A stretch of DNA of 64,000 nt, from assembly GCF_040869045.1 (NCBI RefSeq), contig NC_090319.1, positions 262,896,897 through 262,960,896 on the forward strand, in the 5' to 3' direction. Of the stretch, positions 10,315 through 20,639 are shown piece by piece. The stretch's first letter is position 1; the number at the start of each line of letters is the position of its first letter. A model generated the notes under the pieces. That model saw nothing but the letters and a program-made list of their open reading frames with translations, did no database searches and was not told the origin of the DNA. The position numbers and the translations under genes are program-made. Origin of the DNA: Eurosta solidaginis (lineage: Eukaryota; Arthropoda; Insecta; Diptera; Tephritidae).

Positions 10315-10489
10315 TGAATCTCTCTATTGCGGACGCTATGGTATCGAGTCTCAATGTTACATTCAACTATGTTTATATGCTGGACAACGATTGGCCTTTT
10401 GGTGAAGTTTACTGTAAAATATCCCAATTTATAGCAACGTTGAGCATAAGTGCCTCCGTGTTTACACTAATGGCGATATCCATCGACAG
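10315..10489 (+). CDS. TkR99D: Tachykinin receptor exon: TM2-TM3
   Basis: This exon encodes NLSIADAMVSSLNVTFNY (TM2 with Asp2.50), extracellular loop 1 with WPFG, Cys3.25 of the conserved disulfide (VYCK) and TM3 ending in the DR of the DRY motif. The acceptor CCATGCAG ends at 10314 and the donor GTGAGT starts at 10490. Its length of 175 bp (2 + 57 codons + 2) keeps the frame with both neighbours. The preceding intron is 5.6 kb and carries a microsatellite and two RTE insertions; the following intron is only 303 bp. No stop or missing key residue is seen, so the exon looks functional. Confidence 0.95.
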
Positions 10490-10792
10490 GTGAGTTTGGG
10501 TTTGTGTATGAGTGCGCGAATGCAATAAACCACAGCGATCGCTCATGCTGGGCGGCAAATTGTGCAAATTGCTGCTGTATAATAATAGTATTAAACTCAT
10601 ATCATGTTTGTGTGTGTGTGTGTCCTAATAATGTATGCACTGGTAGCGTTTCAAATCGTTGCAATGGCATACCACCCACACATAGTTACATGCCTAACAT
10701 ATATACATACATAAACGCATATGTAAATGAATCAAAATGTATTTTGGTTACTTTATTTGTTATTCTCTCTTTTACCTTTTATCGTTTTTCAG

Positions 10793-11005
10793 ATACATTG
10801 CCATTATGAAGCCGCTGGAGCCCCGCATGAGTAAAGAATGTAATTTGGGTATAGCAGCTTTGATTTGGGCTGCATCGTCAACAATTTCATGCCCCATGCT
10901 CTTCTTCTTTACTACTGGTGAAGTGAAATTGAAGGATGGTATCAGAATAGTTTGTTACACGGAATGGCCGGATGGTCCGACGAATCATTCGCAACTGGAA
11001 TATGC
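10793..11005 (+). CDS. TkR99D: Tachykinin receptor exon: DRY end, TM4, ECL2
   Basis: The exon starts by completing the Arg codon of DRY and continues YIAIMKPLEPRMSKECN (intracellular loop 2), TM4 (LGIAALIWAASSTISCP) and extracellular loop 2. Loop 2 holds VCYTEWPDG, which supplies the cysteine pairing with Cys3.25. The acceptor TTTTTCAG ends at 10792 and the donor GTAAGT starts at 11006. At 213 bp (1 + 70 codons + 2) it joins in phase with exons on both sides. The next intron is 12.6 kb and contains most of the LINE nest described below. Confidence 0.95.
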
Positions 11006-12219
11006 GTAAGTTAGAAACGTGTTATGTAAATCCAAATGTGGAATTAATGGTTATTTAGAAAAAATGTATTGAGGTTCTCACGTATTCTAAATCGAGTTAC
11101 AAGTATATAAAAGAGCTTCGTTAGAGCAATATGCTTTTGGTGACTTTTTTGATATTCCTGATCGAATATTTTTAGAGTCAATAGTGGAGTATTTTCGGTG
11201 CAATTTTTAGATCATTTCAGGGACTATTTTTAGGCATATTATTCGATCCATTTGATTCTTTTTCGGAATCTCTTCAAGGCTCTCTCGAGATTTGAGGTTA
11301 TTTTAGGGATCATTTCAGCATTGTTTTTGAGACTATTTCGACCCAATTTTAAATTTTTTTCGAAGCTATTTCGAGATGATTTTGAAATTGTTTTACGGAC
11401 AGTTTCGGGACTATTTTCAAAACTATTTTGGCATCAAATTAGACAATTTTGGAACAATATTACTTCGAAAATATTTCATAACCACTTCGGAATATTGACT
11501 TTAACGCCAATCAGAAAAAAATTTTCGGGATTTCACGAATACTAAATTGTTTTTCATGCACAGCAAAAGCTTTTTCCGAACATAGGTGAATTTTTTGATA
11601 TTCGAGATCGTATATCTCTCGGATGTACCAGAAACTATTTCGAGCTCTTTTAGAGATCACCGCAGGGCCGTTTTCGTGATTTTTTTTTTTTCGCGAACAT
11701 TTAGCGGGCAATTTGAGAATATTTCGGAAAAATTTCGGTATCATTCCAAGACTGGCATTAAAGGGACAGCTATTGGAATCGTTTCTAAAATTTTTTGCGG
11801 CTATTTCGGGATTAGTTCCGGATTGCTATATAGATTATTTTACAATTACTGTAAATATTTCGATATTATTTTCGAAATTGTTTTGAGATGTTTTCGGTAA
11901 ATATTTGGAATAATACTGGAATCAATCAATAACTATTCAAGTTATTTTTGAAGATCAGTTCCGCATCGTTTCATGATTGTTGTCGGGACAATTTTGGCAT
12001 CATTTTGGAACCTTTTTGTATCTATTTTGGACGTATTCCAGTTTTCGCGAATATTTCGGGACTATTTTGAATTCATTCTCCAACTTTTTAGAAACTACTT
12101 CGAGATCATTTCGGTGATGTTTTAAGGATTTTTTTAAATTATTTTTAGAACTAACTTGGGATAGATTTCGAACCATTTTAGAACAATAACGGCATCATTC
12201 CTGATTTGAGATCATTCAT
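11006..12219. repeat. Degenerate AT-rich repeat block ('TTCGGGACTATTTT')
   Basis: From about 11110 the sequence is built of poorly conserved units of about 20-30 bp around motifs such as TTTCGGGACTATTTT, TTCGAGATCATTT and TTTTGGAACAATATT. The same style resumes at 14690-15100, so the LINE relic at 12220-14460 probably landed inside the block. Open stretches here are by-products of low complexity. Confidence 0.6.
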
Positions 12220-12312
12220 ATTTCATATATATTTATTAAGTCAAATGGTAACAACCTTACTGACTAGATTACTGGTTAACTTAGTACTAGTTTAACAATT
12301 TTAAAATGAGGT

Positions 12313-12624
12313 CTACTGAGATAAGTAATAAGACTCAATGCGTGCCTTAAACAGAGACCTTGGCATGGCAAAGTCCAGATCAAGGCTTCTAGATAGGCGA
12401 TTAAATTCTAAAATACCTCTTAGAAGAGGTGCGAAACTGAAGTAATTCGAACGCAGCACTTCAACGTGGAATGTATTGTGGAACCGGAGAGCTCTGTTAT
12501 GGACATTGGAAGTCAACTGCCCAAGTAGTTCTGAACAGTCAATGACACCGGATATTTTGTCAAAAATAAACGTTATCTTTTGAACAAAATGCCTAACTTC
12601 AAGTGGCAATACATTGATAAGCAT
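12313..12624 (-). pseudogene. LINE reverse transcriptase, C-terminal relic
   Basis: Open stretch with VHNRALRFHNTFHVEVLRSNYFSFAPLLRGILEFNRL in several pieces (RSNYFSFAPLLRGILEFNRL), resembling the C-terminal 'thumb' region of Jockey/CR1 polyproteins. It ends near the element's 3' end. Confidence 0.55.
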
Positions 12625-13646
12625 GCACTAGCATGGTAGGATGGCAGGGGATTCTATTTTCCGAATATGACTTCAGCCACGACAGAAAGCTTGAGTGAAA
12701 GCCCATGTTTTCAAGTAGAAGCAATTTGTGCGAAACTGTGTCGAAAGCCTTAGAAAAATCCGTATATATGGTGTCAACTTGACATTCGTCCTTAAACGCA
12801 GAGACACAAAACTGAGACAAAGCAGCCAGATTTGTGACAGTCGAACGTCCCGCAATAAAGCCATGCTGACATGGATCGACTATTCTATTGTTAGCGAATG
12901 AAAAATTGTTTTAACTACCTTTTCAAAAAGTTTTGAACATGTTGACAGTTTGGATATTGGCCTGTAATTCTTTACTTCATTTTCATTGCCATACTTAAAG
13001 ATAGGGGTGATAGACGCCAGCTTCCAGCGATCAACAAAAACTCCAGACGATAGCGAAATATTGAAAATATGGCACAATGGCACAAAAAGAGAAATATTAC
13101 ACTTCTTAAATAAAAAAAGGACAATCGATCTATATCCTTTTTGATTGAGGACTGTAAGGAGGATATACCCAAGATAATATCGGTTTCAGATACGGACAAA
13201 GACCCAGAATCTAAAGGTTTGGGGCTATCAGTAAGATACCAGTTATCAAAGTTATCCGCCTCAACAACAAAAGTAGATTTAAAAAATTCAGCAAAAACAC
13301 TTGCCGAATCGACCAGACTATTAGAGCAAATGTCATTAAATTTAACACAGGTTGGTATATTAGAACAACCTTTCTTTGAACGAACACAGTTCCGAAAAGA
13401 TTTAGGATTAACTTTCAACTCATCTTCAACTAGAGAAACGTATTTATTGTACAAAAACGTATGAAGAACATTGAACTGCGTCATACAAGAAATATACAGA
13501 TCTTTAAAAGCAATATCGCTGGTTGCCTTGTATAATTTAAAGTACTTGTTTCTTTGGTTTTTCAACTTTTTCAGACTTTGTTTGCATATTGTTTTCAGCA
13601 ACACAATTGAGAGATTATATGAGATCACTAGCAAATATAGCAACAA
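12599..13646 (-). pseudogene. LINE reverse transcriptase fragments
   Basis: Three overlapping frames together give the RT fingers and palm: a linker with NQRNKYFKLYKA and VNPKSFRNCVRSKKG, then the pre-RT strand with RWKLASITPIFK and NYRPISKLS, then IYTDFSKAFDTVSH. Frameshifts separate them. The catalytic YxDD segment is absent. The function in intact elements is target-primed cDNA synthesis. Confidence 0.75.
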
Positions 13647-13721
13647 TACTACCCAGATTTCTTATTTCAGAACTCAGCGTAGAAATTACACAATTTTTAT
13701 CTTCGATAATTGAGTATAATG

Positions 13722-14084
13722 GGCGGTCACCGTGGTGTGATGGTAGCGTGCTCCGCCTACCACACCGTCTGCCCTGGGTTCACACCCCGGGCAAAGCAAC
13801 ATCAAAATTTTAGAAATAAGGTTTTTCAATTAGAAGAAAATTTTTGTAAGCGGGGTCGCCCCTCGGCATTGTTTGGCAAGCGCTCCGGTTGTATTTCTGC
13901 CATGAAAAGCTCTCAGTGAAAACTCATCTGCCTTGCAGATGCCGATCGGGGTCGGCATAAAAAATGTAGGTCCCGTCCGGCCAATTTGTAGGGAAAATCA
14001 AGAGGAGCACGACGCAAATTGGAAGAGAAGCTCGGCCTTATATCTCTTCGGAGATTATCGCACCTTACATTTATTTTTTTTTTT
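13722..14084 (+). mobile_element. tRNA-derived SINE with 14-bp target duplication
   Basis: Best SINE copy of the window, about 363 bp. It is flanked by AATTGAGTATAATG at 13708-13721 and 14085-14098. The head reads like a tRNA: box A region TGGTGTGATGGTAGCGTGC and box B GGTTCACACCC, sites for internal RNA polymerase III initiation. The body has landmarks shared with 3783-4127 and 35404-35640, and the 3' end is T-rich. Inserted into the LINE relic at 12220-14460. Confidence 0.9.
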
Positions 14085-14426
14085 AATTGAGTATAATGAG
14101 CGAATTTCAGCTGATAATGAATCGCACTTTAGTGATAACTGAGAATTCTCGCATTTTAGAGCATCCGTGGTAGATAGTATACGAGCGTTTTCACAACGTA
14201 GATCGGCAATGCCTTTAACGATACCACTAAATTTATCATTACGCTCAACATTGTTAACGATAGTGGGGAGAGAAATGGGTGGCGGAGCACGAATAGACAC
14301 GCGCCGCTCAATCGAACAAATTTTGCAGAAGTAAGGTTTATTAGATGAGATGAGAAAATCAAGATCAGCCGATAACATGTTGACACACTTCAAATGAAAG
14401 AGGTCATTGCACTTAGCACACAACAC
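14055..14426 (-). pseudogene. LINE ORF1 fragment with PHD-like zinc finger
   Basis: Residues 1-40 contain paired Cys/His ligands (CAKC, H-L-K-C, FCKIC) in PHD-like spacing with the N-terminal pair missing; residues 75-115 look like a short coiled coil (CENSQLSLKCDSLSAEIRS). The last codons read into the SINE insertion (duplication at 14085-14098), so the true C-terminus is elsewhere. Confidence 0.6.
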
Positions 14427-14460
14427 TTTGAGTTGGCCTCTCTAAAACCTTTTGTCCACA

Positions 14461-14976
14461 TCGCACGGCATTATAAGATATTATGATTATGGTTTGCCAC
14501 TATTATTTATTTATTTTTATTATGTTCATTTGAAAAATATAAATGGCTTTAGGAATTAAAATCCCAACAAGAGTCACTATCTCACTGCAGCAATAGGCAC
14601 AGATTATTAACATTTGTAAGGTTAACTATAGAGAAACACAAAAACACGGAGCAAGCACAAACAAGTCCGTATCGTTTGACGACTGTTTGGAATATTCCTG
14701 TACCATTTGTGGATATCTCCAGCACTATTTCGAGATTATTTTGAGATCATTTAGGGATTTTATTAGGTGTTACTCCGACCTCAGTTCCAGATTTGTTCAC
14801 GCATTATTTCTGAAAAACTTTTTGAAACTATTTCTAGATCACTTCCCGACAACCGGCACAATTCTTAATTTTTACGACCATTTCGAGATTATTTTCGGGA
14901 CTATCTTAGAATATTTGAGACTATTTCGAAAATGTGTCGGTATTTTTTCCAGAACTATTAAGGGATTCTTTTGGGC
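14461..14976. other. Intron DNA and continuation of the AT-rich degenerate repeat
   Basis: From about 14690 the TTTCGAGATTATTTTGAG-type degenerate units resume after the LINE insertion. No gene. Confidence 0.5.
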
Positions 14977-16446
14977 ATCACTTCTGGAACACTCCTGGAG
15001 TGTTTTCCGGTATATCTCGGGATAATTTCGAGACTACTTTTGAATAATTTCGGAGATCGTTCCGAAACTATTTTGGAATGTTTTCGGCACTATTTTTCGC
15101 TTTGCGTAATTTATCATCGTAGAAAGATTCAATCGCCATATTTCAGTTCTCAATCTTGCATAGTTACAGAGATATTAAGTTTTATGCAACATAAGTGTGC
15201 TTTTTTTCAACAATATTTATTTATAAAGATTCGTGTGGTTGCAACAGAATTTCAGAGGGCATATAATAAGACACATATATTAAGACGGATATAAAGTGCT
15301 TTTAGCTACTTTCAATAACTTAACTCAACAGGTTATTGAGTTCTCGCGCTTTAGAGCTCAAAAAAGCTTACTAATAAAAAGGCCAAGCCACACCCGTACT
15401 CAAAAAATCGAATATAGGTTCGCTTAATAAAATATTACCGACATTCTATTCGCATATTATTTAACACCCGTTTAAAGCAATGTATGTAGCACAGGGCATC
15501 CATTTAATAACGTACCAAAAATATGTGAAGATCATGCGACTCAATTCTTTTACTAAGTTAATCCAAAATTAATTTCACTTTATCGAATTGACTTGACTAG
15601 TCGACAATTTTACAAAGCCATTACAATACAATTTTTAAATGGACAAATGTAATTTTTTCTTTGAATAAACAACGCAAAGGGCACACTTTTATTACTTAAA
15701 CTTCTTATGAAATTATATTCACACAAGCATTAGCAGCATATATGGGCAAAATATTGTTAAAAAATATTAAGTCTAGATTTGCAAATTTGCAAAATTTTTC
15801 ATCTTTTCAGGAACTACCTAGAATTTTTTAATATTACACAGAACAGTTTCTTTTTTTAAACAATTTGACTTTAAAAAAATCAATTTTTCTAAACAATTTT
15901 GTTTTGCATATTTCCAAAAAAAAAATTTTGCATTTTTCAGAAACTACTTTTAAATTTTTTTTTTCCTTTTTCAATATCTAAATTTTTCTACTCTTTGGAA
16001 AAATTTATAATTTTGGCGCAGTTTCCCAGAACTTCTTCCTTTTCTTTTATTTTTTTTTACTGTTTTAAATTTTTGGGGTTTTTGAAAAGGCTGTTCTTAT
16101 TCTTCCGAAACTTTCAGTCACAGAATTTCAAAATTTGTATTTCTTTCTTTTTTTTTTTGTTTTTACGGCTTTTCTTAATTTTACTTTATTATGAACCATA
16201 TACAAAAAAACTTCGGACTACTAGTAAAAATTAGAAGAAATTATGATTTTAAGCGCAGTGTTACACTAACTTTTGACCATTTTTTAGAAACTCTAGAACT
16301 ATTTAAAAACTTTTGAGAAAACTTTTTTCCACTTTTTTTCCAATTTAAAGTTTTTGACATCCTAGAAAAATATTATTTTCGGTGTAATGTTGCAGAATAT
16401 TTTACCAATTTTAAGGAACTCTAGGAATATAAAACAGAAACTAAGA
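14977..16446. repeat. Tandem duplication, copy 1 (1470 bp)
   Basis: Every stretch I compared is identical to 16447-17917, offset 1470 bp. It contains AT-rich sequence with long T tracts and two non-convincing open stretches. The end (AACTAAGA at 16446) abuts the next copy directly. Confidence 0.93.
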
Positions 16447-17917
16447 ATCACTTCTGGAACACTCCTGGAGTGTTTTCCGGTATATCTCGGGATAATTTCG
16501 AGACTACTTTTGAATAATTTCGGAGATCGTTCCGAAACTATTTTGGAATGTTTTCGGCACTATTTTTCGCTTTGCGTAATTTATCATCGTAGAAAGATTC
16601 AATCGCCATATTTCAGTTCTCAATCTTGCATAGTTACAGAGATATTAAGTTTTATGCAACATAAGTGTGCTTTTTTTCAACAATATTTATTTATAAAGAT
16701 TCGTGTGGTTGCAACAGAATTTCAGAGGGCATATAATAAGACACATATATTAAGACGGATATAAAGTGCTTTTAGCTACTTTCAATAACTTAACTCAACA
16801 GGTTATTGAGTTCTCGCGCTTTAGAGCTCAAAAAAGCTTACTAATAAAAAGGCCAAGCCACACCCGTACTCAAAAAATCGAATATAGGTTCGCTTAATAA
16901 AATATTACCGACATTCTATTCGCATATTATTTAACACCCGTTTAAAGCAATGTATGTAGCACAGGGCATCCATTTAATAACGTACCAAAAATATGTGAAG
17001 ATCATGCGACTCAATTCTTTTACTAAGTTAATCCAAAATTAATTTCACTTTATCGAATTGACTTGACTAGTCGACAATTTTACAAAGCCATTACAATACA
17101 ATTTTTAAATGGACAAATGTAATTTTTTCTTTGAATAAACAACGCAAAGGGCACACTTTTATTACTTAAACTTCTTATGAAATTATATTCACACAAGCAT
17201 TAGCAGCATATATGGGCAAAATATTGTTAAAAAATATTAAGTCTAGATTTGCAAATTTGCAAAATTTTTCATCTTTTCAGGAACTACCTAGAATTTTTTA
17301 ATATTACACAGAACAGTTTCTTTTTTTAAACAATTTGACTTTAAAAAAATCAATTTTTCTAAACAATTTTGTTTTGCATATTTCCAAAAAAAAAATTTTG
17401 CATTTTTCAGAAACTACTTTTAAATTTTTTTTTTCCTTTTTCAATATCTAAATTTTTCTACTCTTTGGAAAAATTTATAATTTTGGCGCAGTTTCCCAGA
17501 ACTTCTTCCTTTTCTTTTATTTTTTTTTTACTGTTTTAAATTTTTGGGGTTTTTGAAAAGGCTGTTCTTATTCTTCCGAAACTTTCAGTCACAGAATTTC
17601 AAAATTTGTATTTCTTTCTTTTTTTTTTTGTTTTTACGGCTTTTCTTAATTTTACTTTATTATGAACCATATACAAAAAAACTTCGGACTACTAGTAAAA
17701 ATTAGAAGAAATTATGATTTTAAGCGCAGTGTTACACTAACTTTTGACCATTTTTTAGAAACTCTAGAACTATTTAAAAACTTTTGAGAAAACTTTTTTC
17801 CACTTTTTTTCCAATTTAAAGTTTTTGACATCCTAGAAAAATATTATTTTCGGTGTAATGTTGCAGAATATTTTACCAATTTTAAGGAACTCTAGGAATA
17901 TAAAACAGAAACTAAGA
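16447..17917. repeat. Tandem duplication, copy 2 (1471 bp)
   Basis: Second copy in direct orientation. The only difference noticed is one extra T in the T-run near 17521-17530. Such near-identity means either a very recent duplication or an assembly error. Confidence 0.93.
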
Positions 17918-18756
17918 ATTTTTTTTTCAATCTTTTAAGCTTTTCCTACTTTTTTGAAACCAATCCAGTTGCATTTTTTTCTTGTTTTCAGCAACTTTCG
18001 AGCTATTAAATACAAAAAAAATTTGGTCTTTTTTTTTTGAAAAAATAAATAAAATGGCGGAATTTCAGCAAATTCCAGAACTACATATGTAAAAGTTTAC
18101 CAGAAAAAAATGGTCGCGTTATTTTGCAAAACTTTTTGCTTATGCTCAAGAAGTTGAAAAACTTCTTATGTATTATTATTTTCGACTTTTTTAATGTACA
18201 CACGCTAAAATTTCGCATATTTTTGAAACTTTTTCTTCGTGTTTTGAGGATCTCGAGAGCAATTGAAAATTTATCGATTTGAGAAGACCGGAACTGCGTT
18301 TCAAATAAAATTCAAAAAAATTTTTAGAGTTCGAAAAATGTTTTTGATTTCGAAGAATGTTTTCGATTTCGAAAACTGTAGCTGAAGATTTTTTTATACT
18401 TTTACTGGTTTTTTTTTTAATTTTTTCGAATTTCATGAAAAATTATAAAAAATGTATCGTTACAGTTTTCACAAAAAATTTCGAATTGAAAATGTTCAAC
18501 TTTTAGCTCATTTGTTAAAGGCTACTCGAATTGAAAAAGGTATGAATTTTAGAAAATCAAGATAAATTAAAAAATGTTTTTGAACTCGGAAACTCTAACA
18601 TTTCATAAATTTTCGAGGATGCATTGCCATGTACAGCTGCGAGTAAAAAATCAGTAAAAAATAAATCTAATTTCGAAAGTAAAATAGGGAGAAAATAACT
18701 GGTAAAATTTGTAAACTCGTTTTTGGTGCTATTTTTGCTCCCAATTTAACTCATCC
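17918..18756. other. AT-rich intron sequence
   Basis: Low-complexity A/T-rich DNA with degenerate TTTCGAAAA units. The minus-strand open stretch at 18436-18191 is lysine-rich and looks compositional. Ends at the target duplication of the RTE insertion. Confidence 0.5.
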
Positions 18757-18856
18757 TAATGTACATCATATAAAAGCGTGCATTTACTGTCGTATGCTGA
18801 TTGCATTGATACCATCGCCCTAAACACCCACGCCATTAGTTCTGCTTACTCCAAAC

Positions 18857-19197
18857 TTGAAAAAGAAAGCGGTAAGGATGGAATTTATGGTGAATGAGAA
18901 CAAAACGAAGTACCTGCTGTCATCAAGCAAAGAATCAGCTCATATGCGCCTTGGCAACCGCGCTACTGTTGGCAGCCATACTTTCGGAATAGTAAAAGAC
19001 TTCCTTTATTTGGGAACCAGCTTCAACACTAGCAACAACATCAGCTCTGAAATCCAGCGAAGAATCACACTTGACAATAAATGCTACTTTGGACTAGGTA
19101 GGCAATTGAGAAGTAAAGTCCTCTCTCGAAAATCATACTCTACACGTTACTTATCGTACCCTTCCTGCTATATGGTTCAGAAGCATGGACCGGCAGA
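18857..19197 (+). pseudogene. RTE reverse transcriptase C-terminal region, part 1
   Basis: Reads MEFMVNENKTKYLLSS, then FGIVKDFLYLGTSFN and RRITLDNKCYFGLGRQLRSKVLSRK; the frame is lost shortly after (a deletion before SYSTRYLSYP). This is the region downstream of the RT catalytic site in RTE-like elements. It is cut at 19212 by the Ingi-like LINE. Confidence 0.75.
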
Positions 19198-19320
19198 TGA
19201 AGTGGCTCTGGACGCTTCCCAAGGCAGTCGGTTCAATGTACCGGAGCGACTCGGGATTTTCCCGACCAAGGACTGTCATTTCAGTGTAACCCCATTTAAT
19301 TTGTTGCGCCCTCCCACAAA

Positions 19321-19826
19321 TTGTCATCCTCCCAGCAGCTCCTTGCAGCAGGACTGCTCCATATTCTCTTACTCCGGGAAGGCATCGAATCCAATCCGGG
19401 TCCGTCTCCTGACCCCGGTCCTGAGAAATGGTTTTGCTGCATCTGCCGGAAAAGAATCTTTCAGGACGGTCATACTCTGTTCAGTGTGTCTCATTTAAGG
19501 GATGGTTGCATCGGACAGGTTGTTCTGGGCTTGATCCCAAAACCCGACGTCCACGTAACTTTTATAAATCTCTTGTGGCTCCTTGCTGTTCACGCCCAAG
19601 GGCGTCCCGTAGTCTACGCCTAAGCGCCCCCACCCCACTACCTTCCAGCAGTCCCGCTGCTCAGCAAGCCACAATAAGTATCCGCTGTTGCTCGCGCCCC
19701 ATGGCGCCAACAACTCAAACAGCTGCTACCACTCATAACTACTACCTTCGTAGTAGAGTCGGTAGCAATGCTGAGCATCAGCCCCTGCCCCCGCCCCCCC
19801 CCTCTTTTCCGGCAGCAATCGTGTAG
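19321..19826 (+). pseudogene. LINE N-terminal region: 2A-like motif and zinc finger
   Basis: Starting from a TTG codon (the original start seems lost), residues 12-28 read LLHILLLREGIESNPGP, matching the 2A ribosome-skipping pattern (I-E-x-N-P-G-P) at 19381-19404, with Gly in place of the usual Asp. A zinc finger follows: WFCCIC, then in a shifted frame SVQCVSFKGWLHRTGCSGL. After this comes a Pro/Ser-rich linker up to 19826. At least one frameshift lies between 19440 and 19500. Confidence 0.8.
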
Positions 19827-19888
19827 GTCAGGGAAACAGACTCTTAGTCCCAACCTCCGTTTGCACCGTTTGCCAGCACAGAATATAT

Positions 19889-20485
19889 ATGTTTGCGACA
19901 TCCGCCCATAACTTCCACAGGAAAGACCGCGAGAGCGGAAATGGAGGCGGCCTCGCGTTTATCATACACCACTCTGTGCAATATTATATATTTGATCCTG
20001 GCATCGGCCGCAGGGACAATGTCTTAGAACGTCAAGGCCTACCTGTCCGGTCAGGCGATGCAAGCCTAGAAATCATCAACATCTACATCCCTCCTGCCAC
20101 CTGCTGCCCCAATGGATACCGCCCTAATATCAGAGCCTTACTCACTGGCAACAATCGCATTATCTTAGGCGATTTCAATGCCCATCACGATCTATGGCAC
20201 TCAAACTTGCGGGCGGACAGTAGGAGTGAGATGTTGGCGGATCAAATAGAAGAAACGACGTTCTGCACAACAAACGGAGACGCCCCCACACGTATGGTAG
20301 GCAGCTGTCACAGTTCGCCAGATATCTCAATCGTGAGCGCAGAACTCGTAAACTGCGTCAACTGGCAGCCGATGGTAACATTGGCACCTGCCTATACTTA
20401 TTTCGCTCGAGCGTACCGCCGACTTTATCGTCACCGAAAAACGCACTTTCATAAACTTCAAAAAAGGAAAGTGGGAAGAATATAA
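19889..20485 (+). pseudogene. LINE endonuclease domain
   Basis: AP-endonuclease-like domain that nicks target DNA. Visible motifs are GNGGGLAFIIHHSV, LEIINIYIPP, IILGDFNAHHDLWHS (catalytic Asp/Asn) and SSPDISIVS (the S-x-P-D-I motif). The frame breaks near residue 170. The terminal His of the family is not clear because of that break. Confidence 0.85.
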
Positions 20486-20639
20486 ATATTTTACAGACAA
20501 CCTCTTTGCTGCCCCCCCCCCCCCCCCCTATCCCGACTGATGCCCGCCAAGGGGAGCGTGCCTTCCGTAAGGTCATTGAATCCGCCTCGGCACGTTTCAT
20601 TCCCGCAGGGAGAATTCCCGAAATCCGGCCCACTTCCCG

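Larger units (their letters stand above)
12220..14460 (-). mobile_element. LINE relic (CR1/Jockey-like) with PHD-finger ORF1
   Basis: Minus-strand non-LTR element, decayed. ORF1 part (14426-14100) has a C-x2-C...H-x2-C...C-x2-C zinc finger (MLCAKCNDLFHLKCV ... FCKIC) followed by a coiled coil. The reverse transcriptase follows in pieces: thumbless linker and start (13646-12972), GVFVDRWKLASITPIFK and NYRPIS (13083-12880), TIYTDFSKAFDTVSH (12820-12600), then a C-terminal segment to 12313. The endonuclease and the YxDD region are not seen, so there are internal deletions. A SINE sits between ORF1 and the RT part. PHD-type ORF1 is known from CR1- and Jockey-related lineages; the exact clade is inference. 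Confidence 0.75.

Noticed and set aside
10504..10809. Open frame between the TM3 and TM4 exons
   Set aside because: It spans the short 303-bp intron, which has good GTGAGT and TTTTTCAG splice sites and a GT microsatellite.
15899..16764. Phe-rich open frames at 15899-16234 and 16387-16764
   Set aside because: Low-complexity T-rich DNA, and the second frame crosses the tandem duplication junction; the same peptide appears at 14971-15294.
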